DNA of 64,000 bases from Rhea pennata (taxonomy: Eukaryota > Chordata > Aves > Rheiformes > Rheidae), in NCBI RefSeq assembly GCF_028389875.1, contig NC_084665.1:2666001-2730000 (forward strand), given 5' to 3'. Shown here in pieces: positions 62,015 to 64,000 of this stretch. The position numbers were made by a program, and so were the translations under genes. Each line of letters begins with the position of its first letter. Position 1 is the first letter of the stretch. The notes under the pieces were generated by a model, which worked only from the letters and a program-made list of their open reading frames with translations, did no database searches and was not told where the DNA came from.

Positions 62015-64000
62015 GGCCCTAGGTAACACCCAGATGATGACTGGTATCAAAACATTCCCACTGTGTTCGTAGCAGGAAGAAAGTAAGCTATGAGTTTATT
62101 CTGATGTAATTTGAACAAGATGAGGGAAGCTACATCAGGAAATAATTCCACAAGATCAAACCTAAACTAAACTTAGCTACAAATTAGTATCTTCTCTAGG
62201 CTTATCTGACTACAATACTCCTTTTGTAATACTCTGCGGTACGCACAGCAGAATACATAAAATTCACAAGAGAAAATAGGCTTACAGGTTTTAATAATTC
62301 ATTTCTGGAATAAATAATAGCTCTCAGACTTTTACCAGCTGTAAGTCTGTATTTATGCTTCCTTTTCCCTTCTTCATAGTGTGATAAAAGAGTTAATATG
62401 GAAATTAATTGATCTCTTTTCTTAATTGAAAAATACATCAGAAAAACTCCTGAGACTATAAACATTTTGAAAATACCTTAGCTTCAGATAGAGCAAACCA
62501 AGTAGTCCCTGAAGTGTGAGGCCCATTGGTATGATGGCTTTCCCCCCCATACAGACCCTGTGGCACCATAGCCGTTCAGTACAGGTAGAATTTTGTGCAC
62601 ATAGGTTGTTCCACCAATTTTAGTAAGATTGCTCATTTGCTTGATTTATTCATGCATTCAAAATTTGCTGGCTTGTTGTCATAACAAAGAAATGCTATGA
62701 ATTTTCTGTGGGAATTTCAAGAATGCCACTGTTAAATTCACAGCTTCTTCAAACTACTGTGCAAAGGAAGCACAAACAGAACATTAAAAACATTTACATC
62801 AGATAGAAACTACATTTTCCTGTTTTTTTTTTTTTTAATTTTACTTTACAATGGAGAAATTAAGAACCAAAAAAAAAAGGCAGGAAAGGGTTTTCCTCCA
62901 CATACTGAAGAACAGGATGTAGGCTGCTGCCCACAGCAAACTCTTTTGTGTTCAGTTCCCATTTCTGTCACAATTTAAGCCTCAAGTACACAGTAAAAAT
63001 AGTAGAAATTTCAGGGAACTTATGTACCCTTCAAATAACATGCCTGTTCTTTTCTAGGACCTTTTTGCTTCATATAGCATTGGTTCACTGCAGTAAATAA
63101 TGAAACTGGCACTGCTTTGACTGGAAGAAGGAATGGCCCCTACACTCTATCTTGGTTTTGGAGTAGTTCTCACTGTGAAACAATTTAAAGAAAGAGACTT
63201 CCTTTTCAGAAACAGCTGAATAAACAGCTCTCTGAAGGCTGAGTACCTAAAAGCCATATTACCACCTACTGCATTTAGTCTTTTTTTTTTTTTTTTTTAA
63301 TCTGCTGGCTTTTAAATTTGTAGTAATGTTAGCAAAATCAGGAACTTTTTTATACAAAATGCCACTGTTTCACGTACTTTCCTGGGTCCAGTCCAGCTTC
63401 CAGTGCAGTTTGTGGAGCACGTTAACAGCTTTCTCAGCCCTTAGTCTGTGCATAAGCACATACAGGTTAGCACAGCTCAACACACTTTATTCCCAGAATA
63501 TCTAAAACATCTATATATAGATCAAGGTTGCCAATCTGTGTGAAGTTTCTAAGCAAATGTAGCCCTCTTGATACACCTTTTAACCTCGTACACCCGAGAT
63601 GGAAAAGGCTCCTGTTGTTCTAGCCAGGCAGATTTTTGCAGTAATGTTGGTGCTCGAGTGAGGCCAACTTTCAACCTATAGGACTGCCTCTCTTCCAAGG
63701 GAACATCAGCAATTTGACCTCTAGGAAAGCACAGAGCAAGCAAGAGAGAAATGTGCATGAGGTAAAATCTTCCTGTTCTGTGTATATAGGCTGTACCATT
63801 GGTTCAGACTGTGACTGCTTTTTCGTGTCTGGCCCACTACGGTGAGAGGATGTTCACTCACATCTAGAGTCTCACTGAAATGGACAGGATTACTGGCAGA
63901 AATGCAACACTCAGGCCTTTAAAATGATGTAGCCAGCTCCCTTGGTTTCCCTGTGAGCTGGCAGGTGGAGGCAAGGATGAAGGTATCGTCTCCCCATCCT
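62015..64000. other. Non-coding DNA to window end
   Basis: No gene is recognised. T runs lie near 62823-62836 and 63281-63298, and an A run near 62869-62878. CD93, the next gene beyond THBD in human, is not visible. Confidence 0.5.

Noticed and set aside
1-64000. CRISPR array, tRNA, rRNA, operons or prophage
   Set aside because: No regularly spaced repeats, no cloverleaf sequence and no bacterial gene organisation were seen; the window is clearly vertebrate.

Overview
This is a 64-kb piece of vertebrate nuclear DNA with two protein-coding genes that I can support, both single-exon. The first is the somatostatin receptor SSTR4 (plus strand, 37112-38350). The second is the thrombin cofactor thrombomodulin, THBD (minus strand, 45949-47619). 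They are convergent, with stop codons about 7.6 kb apart. From general knowledge, the SSTR4-THBD pair has the same arrangement on human chromosome 20p11, where CD93 lies further out beyond THBD. No CD93 coding sequence is visible here.

The interspersed repeats suggest a non-mammalian amniote, most likely a turtle or crocodilian, with bird less likely. A CR1 LINE ORF2 endonuclease fragment lies at the left edge (minus strand, about 8-175). A longer degraded antisense CR1 segment lies at 8300-8935, and a CR1 3'-end fragment at 2205-2300. Several old MIR/CORE-SINE-like and L2-like fragments are still recognisable by eye, which fits a slowly evolving genome. A roughly 1-kb element at 15888-16895 has the look of a minus-oriented solo LTR with an internal 142-bp tandem duplication. 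The species call is inference; no single sequence here proves it.

Layout: 1-36.8 kb is gene-free, AT-rich DNA with CR1, LTR-like, MIR-like and simple repeats. From 35.4 to 37.1 kb the GC content rises ahead of SSTR4, with a candidate 5'-UTR splice acceptor and a PBX/MEIS-type site. SSTR4 and its likely 3' UTR run to about 39.3 kb. The THBD 3' UTR probably starts (reading minus) at 45948 and ends near 44.08 kb, with a clear AU-rich element close to its end. THBD and its promoter sit in a strong CpG island (about 46.7-48.1 kb). From 48.2 to 64 kb the window is again non-coding, with MIR-like fragments and long A or T tracts.

The two genes are neighbours by ancestry and not a functional unit. 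SSTR4 is an inhibitory neuropeptide GPCR, and THBD is an endothelial anticoagulant receptor. I found no previously undescribed biological system. The points most worth a second look are a leucine at the THBD position equivalent to human Met388, a perfect 27-bp-arm hairpin at 9413-9480, the LTR-like element, and the AU-rich THBD 3' end.
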